Positions 38,801-48,642 of a DNA stretch of 64,000 nucleotides are shown here, in pieces. Positions within the stretch are counted from its first letter, which is position 1, and every line of letters starts with the position of its first letter. Made by a program: the position numbers and the translations under genes. Source of the DNA: Allacma fusca (lineage: Eukaryota > Arthropoda > Collembola > Symphypleona > Sminthuridae); the NCBI GenBank assembly GCA_947179485.1, contig OX359246.1, positions 21,390,001 to 21,454,000 on the forward strand, in the 5' to 3' direction. The notes beneath the pieces were generated by a model that was given only the letters and a program-made list of their open reading frames with translations, was not told the origin of the DNA and made no database searches.

Positions 38801-40952
38801 ATGTAAAAGTTAAAGAATTAAAACTATAAAAACATATACAACAATACTGACATAAATGGACCAATTGTTTGCAAAAACAATAGATATTACTAAACATCCC
38901 AGCATGGACGACTAGGTGACGAGAATAAATGATTCATTTTAAATCATGCAAATTCCTAGTTTACGACCATACCTGGGGCCGGAGTAATGAAACTCAAAAG
39001 ATCGTCTGTGGTGGAACTTAGTGAATATAATCCAAAAATAACAAGTAATTTCTTTTCGGTCATGAATAAAATTTCTAAAAAATATTTTGAAAATTGAAGA
39101 ACTACATGTACAGGGACGAATACTGTGGATGCAAAAATTAACTGCAAAGTACACTGCAGTTAAATGTAGTTTATGAATGATTATACGTTTTCTTCAATTA
39201 TGTACAGGAATAACTAGCCACTCGTAAAAAAGTGTCAAATTCACGTGCAAATACTTATTTTTAACTACTATTCAAATGAAAAGCTCCTAAAAATGACTAA
39301 ATGTACTCATATTGCAATGGTAAATGCAAAATGGTTAAATAAGGCCTTTCCATAAAGTCACTAAATAACGTCAATAATTGCCACTGCTGTTTTTATTCAT
39401 TCGGCCTCCCGAATACAACTGTAACGTCTTTAGTACTAATGATTTACAACAACATAATAATGTCGTCAACACGGAAAAATACAATGATTATTAACTTCAT
39501 TACTTATTAAATAGTACAGACAAACGAAGACTCGACACAATTGTGAAAGCTTTCAATTAGTACAAAGGTACAAACACATTTACGGAAAAGGCAATACGAA
39601 AAATATTTCATCAAATAATTGATATTTAAATGCTTCAAACCCAGTCATCTAATTTTTCTTCGTCTTCATCTTTGTCTTCAAAAAGTAAACCGTAATGTCA
39701 TTAGAAAATTAAATAATATCCCAACATCACTTCCCTTCCTTCAGCACTCGCGCAACCTATTCTGGAACAGAGGCCGGATGGCGATTATATACAAGTCCAC
39801 CATAGGTTTAAAGTCTGACTTAGTGTTCTAACCAGTACAACAAGGAAACAAATTGCCATTTCTGTGAACAAAAATAAAAATAATTAGCGATGCATTGGTC
39901 GATTATTACATGATCAATTATCACAAATTAAATAAAGTTGTATATTGTTTCACAATTCAATTATTCAGGAACAAAATGACTTAAGGTATTTGTCAGGAGA
40001 AAACAAATATTTGAATATCCACGGTAGAAATCCGCCAAAGGAAACTAGCGTTAATCTATTCTTAAAAAATACGTATAAACGTTAATGGAAATTTCAGCTT
40101 GTTGGAATGCATCACGTTGGAAATCACCAAACTGCAGTTACTGAATGCAATTCGCACTTTTAAATGCAATCTACTCTTTGGAAATAATACTTGCATAATC
40201 GTTATCAAACGTAATACAATGTAAAACTACCAATGTGCTACTCACATTATTATTTATGCAATTTCACGTGTGTCACACGGTACGGTACCACTAATCCATT
40301 CTTTAATTTCTTACAATGCTGTTAGCACTAATGAAATAAAAATGAATTATGATGTAATACATGCTTTAAAAAGTGCTGTAAGATCGTAGATGTAAACAGT
40401 AGCAACGTGCGTTTAAAATCGCAGCTTTTCACGACCTTCATTGTTTGTATCTCTGACTGCTTGGATTTATTTGCATAACTTATTCATTTCTGAATTTTAC
40501 TTAATCTGGCAGTCATGTGTGTGCCAATTAATATAATTAATTCGTGTAGAACAGTAACTGATCGTTAAACTTTATTATGAACTTTAATTACTTTTTACAG
40601 GCAAATAACTACATATTTAATCACAAAAATATTGCTAATTATTCTTGTTTTTCTAATTTGGTATTACCACTGAAAATCAAAAAAAGTATTGGGACAGACT
40701 ACTATAGATGCTGTAAATTCAAGAGATGCTGGAAGTTCGGAAATTTGCAAGGGAAAGCCAAGCTACAAATATACTATTAATTATCGACAATCACGAATCG
40801 CATATTTGTCACGATACTAAAAACTGTTGAAGTCATAGTATTCAGCTATTAACTCTACGGTCCCACCCAAAGAACAAATTGACGTCAATGGACGTTGGCC
40901 TGTTTCACCACTTAAAGCCAAGTATTCCAAACACCTTTGCAAAACTCGTAGA
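35824..40952. other. Intergenic region downstream of the lipase
   Basis: Lipase 3' UTR (ATTAAA near 35940 is a possible poly(A) signal), then AT-rich sequence. Short open frames at 36.3 and 38.4 kb show no recognisable domain. Confidence 0.5.
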
Positions 40953-41255
40953 TTGGAAATGCCCATGACACATCAAGAAAGCAACGGACGGCCATTAATG
41001 CTTTTCGAGTATTATGCGTACAACAATATGACATGCATAGTGAAGGGTGGAAGCCAAGCATGCAAGTTATTGACGGGGATTTTCACTCCAAGAGAGTATA
41101 GTCTATCGGATTCAGACTTTTCATCAAATGGTACCTCTGACAATGTTTCGTCTACGAATGCATATGACGTACCATGTAATTTCGAGCATTACAAAAATTA
41201 TATTGCACGAGATCATAATCATGTTTTGTTTTATTCCTCGTTTTATGGTTTTTAA
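40953..41255 (+). pseudogene. Ankyrin-like open fragment
   Basis: An open stretch of about 100 codons; the first ATG is at 40959. It contains NGRPLMLFEYYAYNNMTCI followed by VKGGSQ, which resembles the ankyrin pattern DxxGRTPLMLAxxYGHxxMVxxLLxxGA. No complete repeat array, no clear splice sites and no upstream continuation are visible, so it is more likely a decayed exon than a gene. It lies just outside the hairpin repeat at 41.5 kb. Confidence 0.3.
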
Positions 41256-41507
41256 GATTTCTATAGGTTAGTTGATTTTACATACATTTTTGGTTAGTTT
41301 TTGCATTATTCTCTTTTCCAATTTCGTAGTATTGTTTTGCTAGATGTTAATGCCTAGAACTTTCGTTTCTAAATATTTGTAAAACTTCGTCAATTTGCAT
41401 CGAAAACGTCTAAACTAGACTTTAATGTGACCATTTGAGTTATTATTTAGTAATATCAACGTATCATTCGTCATTTAGTTAATAGTAGTAGCAAAAATGA
41501 TTATCTA

Positions 41508-41557
41508 TCTCATAATCAATAAAATCAAGGATATTTGAGATTTTATTGATTATGAGA
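41508..41557. repeat. Hairpin repeat, left copy
   Basis: Perfect 19-bp inverted arms TCTCATAATCAATAAAATC (41508-41526) and their complement (41539-41557) around a 12-nt loop. Together with flanking GTAGTAGCAAAAATGAT it matches the reverse complement of a segment at 55.6 kb. Confidence 0.75.
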
Positions 41558-42790
41558 AAGATTGGTGCAGGGGCACTGTTTTCATTCCGAAGGACCGAGC
41601 ACCATTGGGAATGAAAAGTAGGGAATGTGCGTGAGCGGGCTACCTGTTGCATTGCATGAGAAACCCGTCGCTTGAAAGGGAAAACTCAATGGTTGCTCCT
41701 TTTCCCAGCTTCTTTGGACGTGGACGAGGGATATAAACTCACGCTGTTATTCCTTTTCACGTTAATTTTGTTTCAGTAGGATAATGTTTGTTGTGAAAGG
41801 TTCGATCAACAATTTCATGAACGGTAAGAAATTGATTGACAAGTTGTGTGTCATGTTAGTTCGAATCAAATTTTTAAAGCGAGCTTGTTAACCCTACTGA
41901 TGTCGAACTTATTTAAGTGATTTTATGACAGTATTGGAGTCAACGTAGCGGGTTGAAACTGTGTGATAATTGAAATAGTGGCATACGATTTGAACGCACC
42001 AGTTACCTTCAAGGTGATACAGGATATTTTTCCATCAAAATTTTCGAAAGTAAGAAGGAGTGACTTCTCGCATTTTGAAATGAAATTATTTCCGAATCGG
42101 TTGACAAGTATTGTGTACCAAGTATTTTGAAGGGTAAAGTACAATGGGGAAATGAGATGAGTGGAATACAATGGGAAAAGTACAGAACTATTTTATTTGC
42201 TCACTTTGAATGGCATACAAAATATATTTCAAATGAAGTGTTTGGTTCAGAATACCGACAATTGGAAGATTGTCGCTGTATATAGTTTATATGGTGCGTA
42301 ATATCTGGTCAGGAGCCAGATGTTTTGCGGAAAGAAGGGATGATGAGCAAAAATATTTCGGGCAGCAAAAATCTCCCATGTGGGGATTCTATTATTGCGA
42401 ACGGATTGTAAAACTAGTGTTACCGTTAATATTTAGCCAATATGTATCAATTTTTCAGGCAAATTAGTTAGCCAACCGAGGTTGTGAGAACGGTTGACCT
42501 TATTTGACCGGGAATTGACGGCAGGGACTTGACAGCAGGGTAGGAAAGTTATAATGAAAGTAGGAACAAAGATAATTCAAATCGTTGAGGACATCCCAGC
42601 GAGGCAAACATTTCACCAGGTAAACTAAAAAATGATCTTCCGGAGACATTTTCAAACATTACAACCCTTGCGATAAGAATGATTAGGAGCAAACAAATTT
42701 GGATATAGGGTCAGATTATTTGTAAATCTCCCTTTAAGATCATCTCTAATTTTTTGTTTTGCTGAATAATATTGTCCTAGTTTATTGTAG
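41558..42790. other. Left flank of the LTR element
   Basis: AT-rich. A TATAAA occurs at about 41732 but no gene follows it in any convincing frame. Confidence 0.4.
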
Positions 42791-42794
42791 ATGT
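42791..42794. repeat. Target-site duplication, left (ATGT)
   Basis: The 4-bp ATGT immediately before the left LTR is repeated immediately after the right LTR at 53672-53675, as expected for Ty3/gypsy integration. Confidence 0.8.
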
Positions 42795-43378
42795 TGAGAG
42801 AGAATGAAATAGAATAAGAATAGAATAAGCATGAAGAATAAGAAAGAGGGGCATGTTGAGAAGAGGAGCGAGTGACCGTTAGAAAAGACGGCACGAGCGA
42901 GAGAGAAGACGCTAACTCGGAAGTTAGTGTAGGAGGTGAGACGGAAGCGATCGGACAGGATCGGAAGTACTTATAGGTAGATAGAGAGGGAATGGAAGCA
43001 AGCGTAACTAAGTAAAATAATTATAGAAAGAGAATAGGAATTTTAGAAATAAGTTTAGAAAATAAGCTTGAAAAATAGAAATAAGTTGAGTATTGAACTG
43101 AATAATTAATAAGTGAATGAAAGTCCAGAACGGACATTAAAACTGGAAGTCAAGAGTGAAGTGTTTGAGATTTATTTTAGAAAGAATAATTAAAGTTTAG
43201 AAAGAGATTGGAGACGAGTTCTCTCCCACCGTAGGACTCCTCGGAGTCAGCCTCTCATGGCCAAAGCAGAGTGCTTAATTAAAACTACACCCTAATTAAT
43301 TAAAGAAAGAAGCGGATCATTAAGATCCATAAATAAAAGTACAATAAATAAAGTAACTCAAAAGCGAACATCGTTTCA
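42795..43378 (+). repeat. 5' LTR (584 bp)
   Basis: Starts TGAGAGAGAATG and ends CGTTTCA. It contains AATAAA signals at 43332-43337 and 43343-43348 near its 3' end, consistent with the R/U5 boundary region. It differs from the right LTR at two bases that I could see, both within its first 75 bp. Confidence 0.95.
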
Positions 43379-43396
43379 TGGTGGAGTGTGACCGGA
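43379..43396 (+). other. Primer-binding site
   Basis: TGGTGGAGTGTGACCGG starts exactly at the LTR end and opens with TGG, complementary to tRNA CCA. The implied acceptor strand does not match a tRNA I can name. Confidence 0.55.
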
Positions 43397-43884
43397 CGTT
43401 CTGAAGGAGAGGAGGAAGAAAGGACTTCATAATTAGCCCAGTGACCAACTTTTAAAGTGTCAGTTAATTACAAACGGTGACAGTAATTATTGGGAAAATT
43501 TATTTCATTAAGGAAAAAGGATTTTTGGTGAAAATGGGGATTTTTGCATATGTGAAACATGTCATGTACACATATCATGCAATGGAGATTGGAGAAGATG
43601 GCCGTTAGGATTTCGACCGTTGATGAGACGTTCGTTCCCGTACGTACAGGATTTTAGAAGCGGCATGGTCATCACACATTCCATTCCGTACTTCAGGCAT
43701 CACGCTATGGACATTGAAAGAAGATGGTGGCTCACTCCTCCTACATCACTCGTTATTGGTTATCAGGAAAGAATTATCCGGACGGTATTGTAAGGCTATC
43801 ATTTTTACTTGATCATTCCCTATACTGAAGAGTCAGTATATTATAAGCGTATATTGAAAGAAAAAAAAATTATCCGTTAAGAAA
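43397..43884 (+). other. 5' leader of the retrotransposon
   Basis: About 490 nt between primer-binding site and gag ATG. No ORF of note. RNA packaging signals would lie here but are not recognisable. Confidence 0.5.
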
Positions 43885-44904
43885 ATGGCTACTACGATAG
43901 AAGAGTTAGCTGCAGAATTAGCAGAGTTGAGAAGAATTAATGAAGACATTAAAAAATATAATGAAGAAATGAGACAAATTAATGAAAATTTGACAAGAGA
44001 AATTCAGGATGTTTATCAGAACCGTAATGAAAATGAGAATAATGGAGAATATGAGGATTTTTACCGTGATATGGAAATGGAAAATGAGGAGGAAGTACGT
44101 AATGATAATTTTGAGGAGAATATTTGTACGGAGGAAACTGAGACAGAATTACTCAGACTAAGGAGAGAATTACAGGAAATTCACAAGCGTAAACGTCAGA
44201 ATAACCAGGAAGAAGATGAATTTGTGAGAAGTTGCAAAATTGCAAAAACTAAGGCAGACTTTGAAGCTAGGAAATTTAGCAACCTGAAATTAAACATAGG
44301 ACCTTACATGTCTACAATTAATTCAGAAACTTGGATTTTGAGATTGGAAGCAGGAAGAATTCAACACGAAATTACTTGGAAGTATTTCTTAGGGGCAATG
44401 AGATATTTTTTCGCAGAATCACAGAATGCAAATGTTAGAATGTGGTTCATTAGGAAAGAAGTTTTATTAGTCAAAAGTCTCGAAAAAGCAATAAATGAAG
44501 ATCAGAAAGAAATAGTTTGGAAACAATTTCGTCAACAATTTATTGATCTGTATGACCCTAAAGTCAGTGCAGCTCAGGCTGAAGATAAATATGAAGTATT
44601 TAATTTGAAAGAGGATATGTCAGCTAATGACTTTGTGACACAAGTACAGGATATTTTGCTGGAAATGAAACCAGACATGGAAAGTGAAGAATTGGTAAAG
44701 AAGATGCACCGTAAATTACCTAAAGGGATCAGAGTACAAATTATGGGAGAACAATTGAAGTCCGTACCGAGATTTCAACAGAGATTATTAGAAGTTTTGG
44801 ATGCTGAAAAAAATAGCAAACTGGAACTCAACAACAACAAGGAGGACCAGGAAAAGGACAAAACAACAACTAAGCAGGAATCTAAATCATTATCGATGGC
44901 TTAA
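43885..44904 (+). CDS. gag: Gag (capsid part) of the LTR retrotransposon
   Basis: 339 codons from an ATG in good context (AAAATGG). The N-terminal about 120 residues are Glu/Asn/Leu-rich and predicted coiled coil (EELAAELAELRRINEDIKK), followed by a basic-acidic linker. Residues about 150-290 have the WxxF...ALxGxA-like spacing of retrotransposon Gag (WKQFRQQFIDLYDP, FNLKEDMSANDFVTQ). It builds the cytoplasmic virus-like particle. The zinc-knuckle part is not in this frame segment: TAA at 44902-44904 ends it and the same frame resumes directly after. The stop may be a recoding signal or a lesion. Confidence 0.85.
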   Translation: MATTIEELAAELAELRRINEDIKKYNEEMRQINENLTREIQDVYQNRNENENNGEYEDFYRDMEMENEEEVRNDNFEENICTEETETELLRLRRELQEIHKRKRQNNQEEDEFVRSCKIAKTKADFEARKFSNLKLNIGPYMSTINSETWILRLEAGRIQHEITWKYFLGAMRYFFAESQNANVRMWFIRKEVLLVKSLEKAINEDQKEIVWKQFRQQFIDLYDPKVSAAQAEDKYEVFNLKEDMSANDFVTQVQDILLEMKPDMESEELVKKMHRKLPKGIRVQIMGEQLKSVPRFQQRLLEVLDAEKNSKLELNNNKEDQEKDKTTTKQESKSLSMA

Positions 44905-45429
44905 GAACCGATTACAGAGAGTTTAGACAAGAAAGAGGAATCTATTAGGATTATGCAATTTAATGGTAATTGTAATTTTTGTTCCAAGTTTGGCCACAAG
45001 GAAAAGGATTGCTGGACCAAACAAAAGAAAAATGTTCCTACGTCATTCAGAGGACGGATTAGAGGAGGAATTAATAAATTTCAAAGGGAAAATGGCCGAG
45101 GACAAGGATTTAGAGGAAATTACCGAGGTCGAGGATTTGGTCAAGGATCGGGACAAGGTTTTGGTCAAGGGTTCAGAGGGAATAACCGAGGTCGAGGTTA
45201 CGCCAATTATCGAGGTAACCCCAATTTCTATAATAATAACAATAGGGACAAACCGAAGTCAGTTAGGACCCTGGTAGAGAACCTTACGGAGCAATTTGAG
45301 AAGAGGACCATAAATCAACAGCAACAGATGCCTCATCCAAATTATATGGCTTACCCGCCTATGGCTCAAATGCAATTTCCGACAATTACTTACCCACAAC
45401 AACAACAGCAACAACCACCGGGAAACTAA
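44905..45429 (+). CDS. gag: Nucleocapsid segment of Gag (after an in-frame stop)
   Basis: Continues the gag frame without any frame change after TAA 44902-44904; the first internal ATG is at 44953. It carries one CCHC zinc knuckle, CNFCSKFGHKEKDC (44971-45012), then an RGRG/GQG-rich stretch and a Gln/Pro-rich end, as expected for RNA-binding nucleocapsid. It terminates at a double stop TAATAA (45427-45432). It is probably made as an extension of Gag by read-through, or from its own ATG, or is cut off by mutation. Confidence 0.75.
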   Translation, partial: EPITESLDKKEESIRIMQFNGNCNFCSKFGHKEKDCWTKQKKNVPTSFRGRIRGGINKFQRENGRGQGFRGNYRGRGFGQGSGQGFGQGFRGNNRGRGYANYRGNPNFYNNNNRDKPKSVRTLVENLTEQFEKRTINQQQQMPHPNYMAYPPMAQMQFPTITYPQQQQQQPPGN

Positions 45430-45432
45430 TAA

Positions 45433-48090
45433 GTCTCGTTACGGGAAAGAAAGACTGTACAGCCTCAGTATAATCATCAAGAGAACAATTTTCAAAAATA
45501 TTCATTGAAAGAAGATACAGGCCCGAATAATAAATTACAGCCCGTAGTGATTTGTAATTTGGAAGATTTAGAAGACGTTGAGGATGAAAGGAAGAAAAGT
45601 AATGAGAATCATCAAAGTCAGCAACAAGAAGAAAGTGATTTTGAAACTGAAGATTCTGAGGATGAATTTGAGAAAGCGTTACGACTTATTCCAGACAATT
45701 TTAGTGAAACAGAGTCAATTTTAAAGAAAGAACATGATAGACTTAGAGATAGAATTTTAAATTCAGACGATGTTATTATTAATTTAACCCTACTGAACAA
45801 TATAAAAGTAGAAGCTTTGGTTGATACAGGTGCTCAAATTTCATGTATATCACCTGCATGTGCATACCATATTCAGAAGAGAAGCCCAAACTCTATAGAA
45901 ATTAGGAAACATCAAGCTAAACCTTATGGACAGTTTGTGAAGGGACACAGTTCAAGTTACAGAAAAACAGCAAGAGTATTTTATTTAATAAGTGGAAAGA
46001 AACAATTCCAAGATTTTGCTATAATTAAAGACATGACAACTATTTTAATATGTGGAATTCATTTTACCAAGAAACATAAGGCTAATATTGACATGGAGAA
46101 AGAACAAGTTACTCTAAGACCACAACAAGATGGAGGAAAGAAATTAAAACCACAAATTGAAAAATTCATTCGACTTACTGAAGAATTGGACAATATTTTT
46201 GAAACAACCCTAAATGAAGAAGATGACAATCAGACTATTTCAAACAAAAAGATTGGAAAGAATACAACAAAGCCTCAAATTAGAAAAGCAAATTATATTT
46301 CAACTCATATACCATATGAAGTTATGCCTAGATCATTCGAACTAATTGATTTTACCTGTGCAAATATAGAAAATCAGAATAATTCTTACATTAGTTTTGA
46401 CAGAAAGAATGTACCACCAGGATTATTAATGGGAAGACCTTTAGTCAATATTCAGGAAGGAAAAGCAAGGACTTGGATTTTTAATCCTACAAGGAGAGTC
46501 ATTCATTTGCCAAAAGTAAGATACTTAGGTGCTTACGAGAAAATTCAGAAAGAAGCTATACAAGCAGAAGCTGACGAATTACAAAACAGACTACCCAAAA
46601 TTAACATAGAAAGAAAACCGTTCAAATTTGAAGACTTAACTACCGCTAACAATTTGGACGAAAATCAAAAGAAAATTTTACTACAAGCAGTAAATTCCTA
46701 CAGACATCTATATGCTGTAACAGAGGAAGAATTAGAAAAATTAAATTACAGGCCAGTACACATGAACACTGGAAATCAACCACCGATTTACAGACCACAA
46801 TGGCCCGCATCTCATATGGAAAGAGAAGAATTGAAAAGAAAAACAGACAGAATGCTAGCCCTCGGAATCATCGAACCTAGCAGTTCACCCTACAACAGCC
46901 CAGTCCTACTAGTGAAGAAAGCAAATGGGACATTGAGATTTTGCTTGGACCTAAGAGAATTGAATAAACAAGTTGTTCAAAATACCTATTTCCTACCTAA
47001 AATAAATGAATTAGCATCAAATCTACATGGATCATGTTGGTTCATTACACTGGATTGCATGCAAGGATTTTTGCAAAGGGAATTAGATGAAAGTTCAAGA
47101 CAGAAGACAAGTTTTACCATACCATCAGGAGGAAAATACCAACACACCAGGCTACCCTATGGATACATTAACAGCCCTGCAGAATTTCAGATGATGATGG
47201 ACGACATTTTGGGAAATTTGAAGTATCAATTAGTCCTAGTCTACGTAGATGACATTCTTGTATTTGCTGGAACATTCGAAGAACTAATTAGAAGATTTAT
47301 AATGGTTATGGAAAGATGTGCTAAATTTAACCTTAAATTTAATTTAAAGAAATGTAAATTCGCATTCAATGAATTAATTTATTTGGGGGATGTAATTGGA
47401 ATTCATGGAAGAAGAATTAACCCTAACAAGATACAAGCTATTACAAAATTTCCAAGACCACAGAAAATTAAAGATGTGAGATCATTTATTGGAATGACAG
47501 ATTTTTTCCGAAAATATATCAAGAATTATGCAGATATAGCTGAACCATTAAACAGACTGAAAAGAAAAGAATTTATTGGAAAATTCGAGTGGAAAGAAGA
47601 ACAAGAGCAAGCATTTCACAAGTTGAAAGAAGCATTAACAACTAGCCCAGTTTTACAGTATTATAACCCATTAGCAAATATTATGATTGATACTGATTGT
47701 AGCAATATTGGACTTGGGGGCATGATTTTACAATCAACAGATGGAAAGAACTATCATGTAGTTGAATACACCTCAAGAATGCTAAACGAGAAGGAAAAAG
47801 AACTTGATACAACTCAGAAAGAAGCTTTAGCTATTCTACATTGCTTAAAGAAGTTTCGACAATATATTTTTGGCCGTAAGTTTGTAGTGAGAACGGATCA
47901 CGACGCATTAAAGTACATTAAAAACACTAAGGACCCACATGGAAAATTAGCCAGATGGGCCGTAGAATTGGCAAACCATCAATTAGAAGTTATACATAGA
48001 AAAGGAACCCGTATGCAGCATGTTGACTGCTTATCTAGATACCCAGTTAGAAAATTGAATGTACCTTTACTCAGAGCTAATAAGATATAG
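45433..48090 (+). CDS. pol: Pol: protease, reverse transcriptase, RNase H
   Basis: Open from 45433, in the same frame as gag but with no ATG near its beginning, so it depends on upstream translation or recoding. After an acidic lead comes the aspartic protease motif DTGA (45823-45834). The reverse transcriptase follows, with LPYGYINSPAEFQ and the catalytic YVDD (47242-47253). Next is a tether and RNase H with DTDCSNIGLGG, EALAILHCL and RTDHDAL. It ends HVDCLSRYP then TAG at 48088-48090, before integrase, which begins in another frame. It copies the element RNA into DNA inside the particle. The domains look complete; first RT aspartate is in TLDCMQGF, a diverged version of the usual TLDL-SGY motif. 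Confidence 0.88.
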   Translation, partial: VSLRERKTVQPQYNHQENNFQKYSLKEDTGPNNKLQPVVICNLEDLEDVEDERKKSNENHQSQQQEESDFETEDSEDEFEKALRLIPDNFSETESILKKEHDRLRDRILNSDDVIINLTLLNNIKVEALVDTGAQISCISPACAYHIQKRSPNSIEIRKHQAKPYGQFVKGHSSSYRKTARVFYLISGKKQFQDFAIIKDMTTILICGIHFTKKHKANIDMEKEQVTLRPQQDGGKKLKPQIEKFIRLTEELDNIFETTLNEEDDNQTISNKKIGKNTTKPQIRKANYISTHIPYEVMPRSFELIDFTCANIENQNNSYISFDRKNVPPGLLMGRPLVNIQEGKARTWIFNPTRRVIHLPKVRYLGAYEKIQKEAIQAEADELQNRLPKINIERKPFKFEDLTTANNLDENQKKILLQAVNSYRHLYAVTEEELEKLNYRPVHMNTGNQPPIYRPQWPASHMEREELKRKTDRMLALGIIEPSSSPYNSPVLLVKKANGTLRFCLDLRELNKQVVQNTYFLPKINELASNLHGSCWFITLDCMQGFLQRELDESSRQKTSFTIPSGGKYQHTRLPYGYINSPAEFQMMMDDILGNLKYQLVLVYVDDILVFAGTFEELIRRFIMVMERCAKFNLKFNLKKCKFAFNELIYLGDVIGIHGRRINPNKIQAITKFPRPQKIKDVRSFIGMTDFFRKYIKNYADIAEPLNRLKRKEFIGKFEWKEEQEQAFHKLKEALTTSPVLQYYNPLANIMIDTDCSNIGLGGMILQSTDGKNYHVVEYTSRMLNEKEKELDTTQKEALAILHCLKKFRQYIFGRKFVVRTDHDALKYIKNTKDPHGKLARWAVELANHQLEVIHRKGTRMQHVDCLSRYPVRKLNVPLLRANKI

Positions 48091-48642
48091 AAGAGGAAGA
48101 TTTACTAATCAAAATTACCGGAGGAAATCTTGAAGTTTTTTCAGAAAAGCAAAGAGAAGAACCTAAATTGGCTAAAATCATCAATTCACTGTTAAAAAGC
48201 AAAGTAGCAGAAAATCAAACAGGAAACATCATTGGGAAGAACTATGCACTAATTCAAAATTTACTATACAAAATTAGCAAGAATGCAAGTGGAAGTCCGT
48301 GGAGATTGGTAGTACCTATGAAATTAAGAGCTGATGTACTTAGACTCACTCATGACGACCCTACAGCTGGTCATGGAGGATTCTACAGAACTTACTTACT
48401 AACCAAAAGAAGATATTATTGGGACCGAATGGTGAAAGATATATTTACTTATGTACAAGAATGTGAAGAAAGCCAGAGGGAAAATCCTATGAATAAGACA
48501 GCAGAGGGGTTAAGAATAACTTACCCACCACCAACTAGAATATGGCAGAGGATCGCTATCGATTTTATAGGACCGTTGGAGAAAACGCCTAGGGGAAACG
48601 AGTATGCGTTAGTAGTTATTGACTACACATCTCGAATTTTTT
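48091..48642 (+). pseudogene. pol: Integrase N-terminal part, separate frame
   Basis: From about 48087 the integrase reading continues one frame away from pol. The zinc-binding region is recognisable (THDDPTAGHGGFY, RRYYW, YVQEC). The expected second Cys of the CX2C pair is Ser (AGC at 48471-48473). The first catalytic Asp is in AIDFIGPLE, and the block VVIDYTSR follows. The frame then fails at a run of six T (48637-48642), where the rest of the catalytic core continues in the original pol frame. Two small indels thus bracket this segment and cancel in total length. Confidence 0.75.

Noticed and set aside
41729..41780. TATAAA followed by TCAGT as a promoter
   Set aside because: Spacing of about 43 bp is too long and no gene follows.
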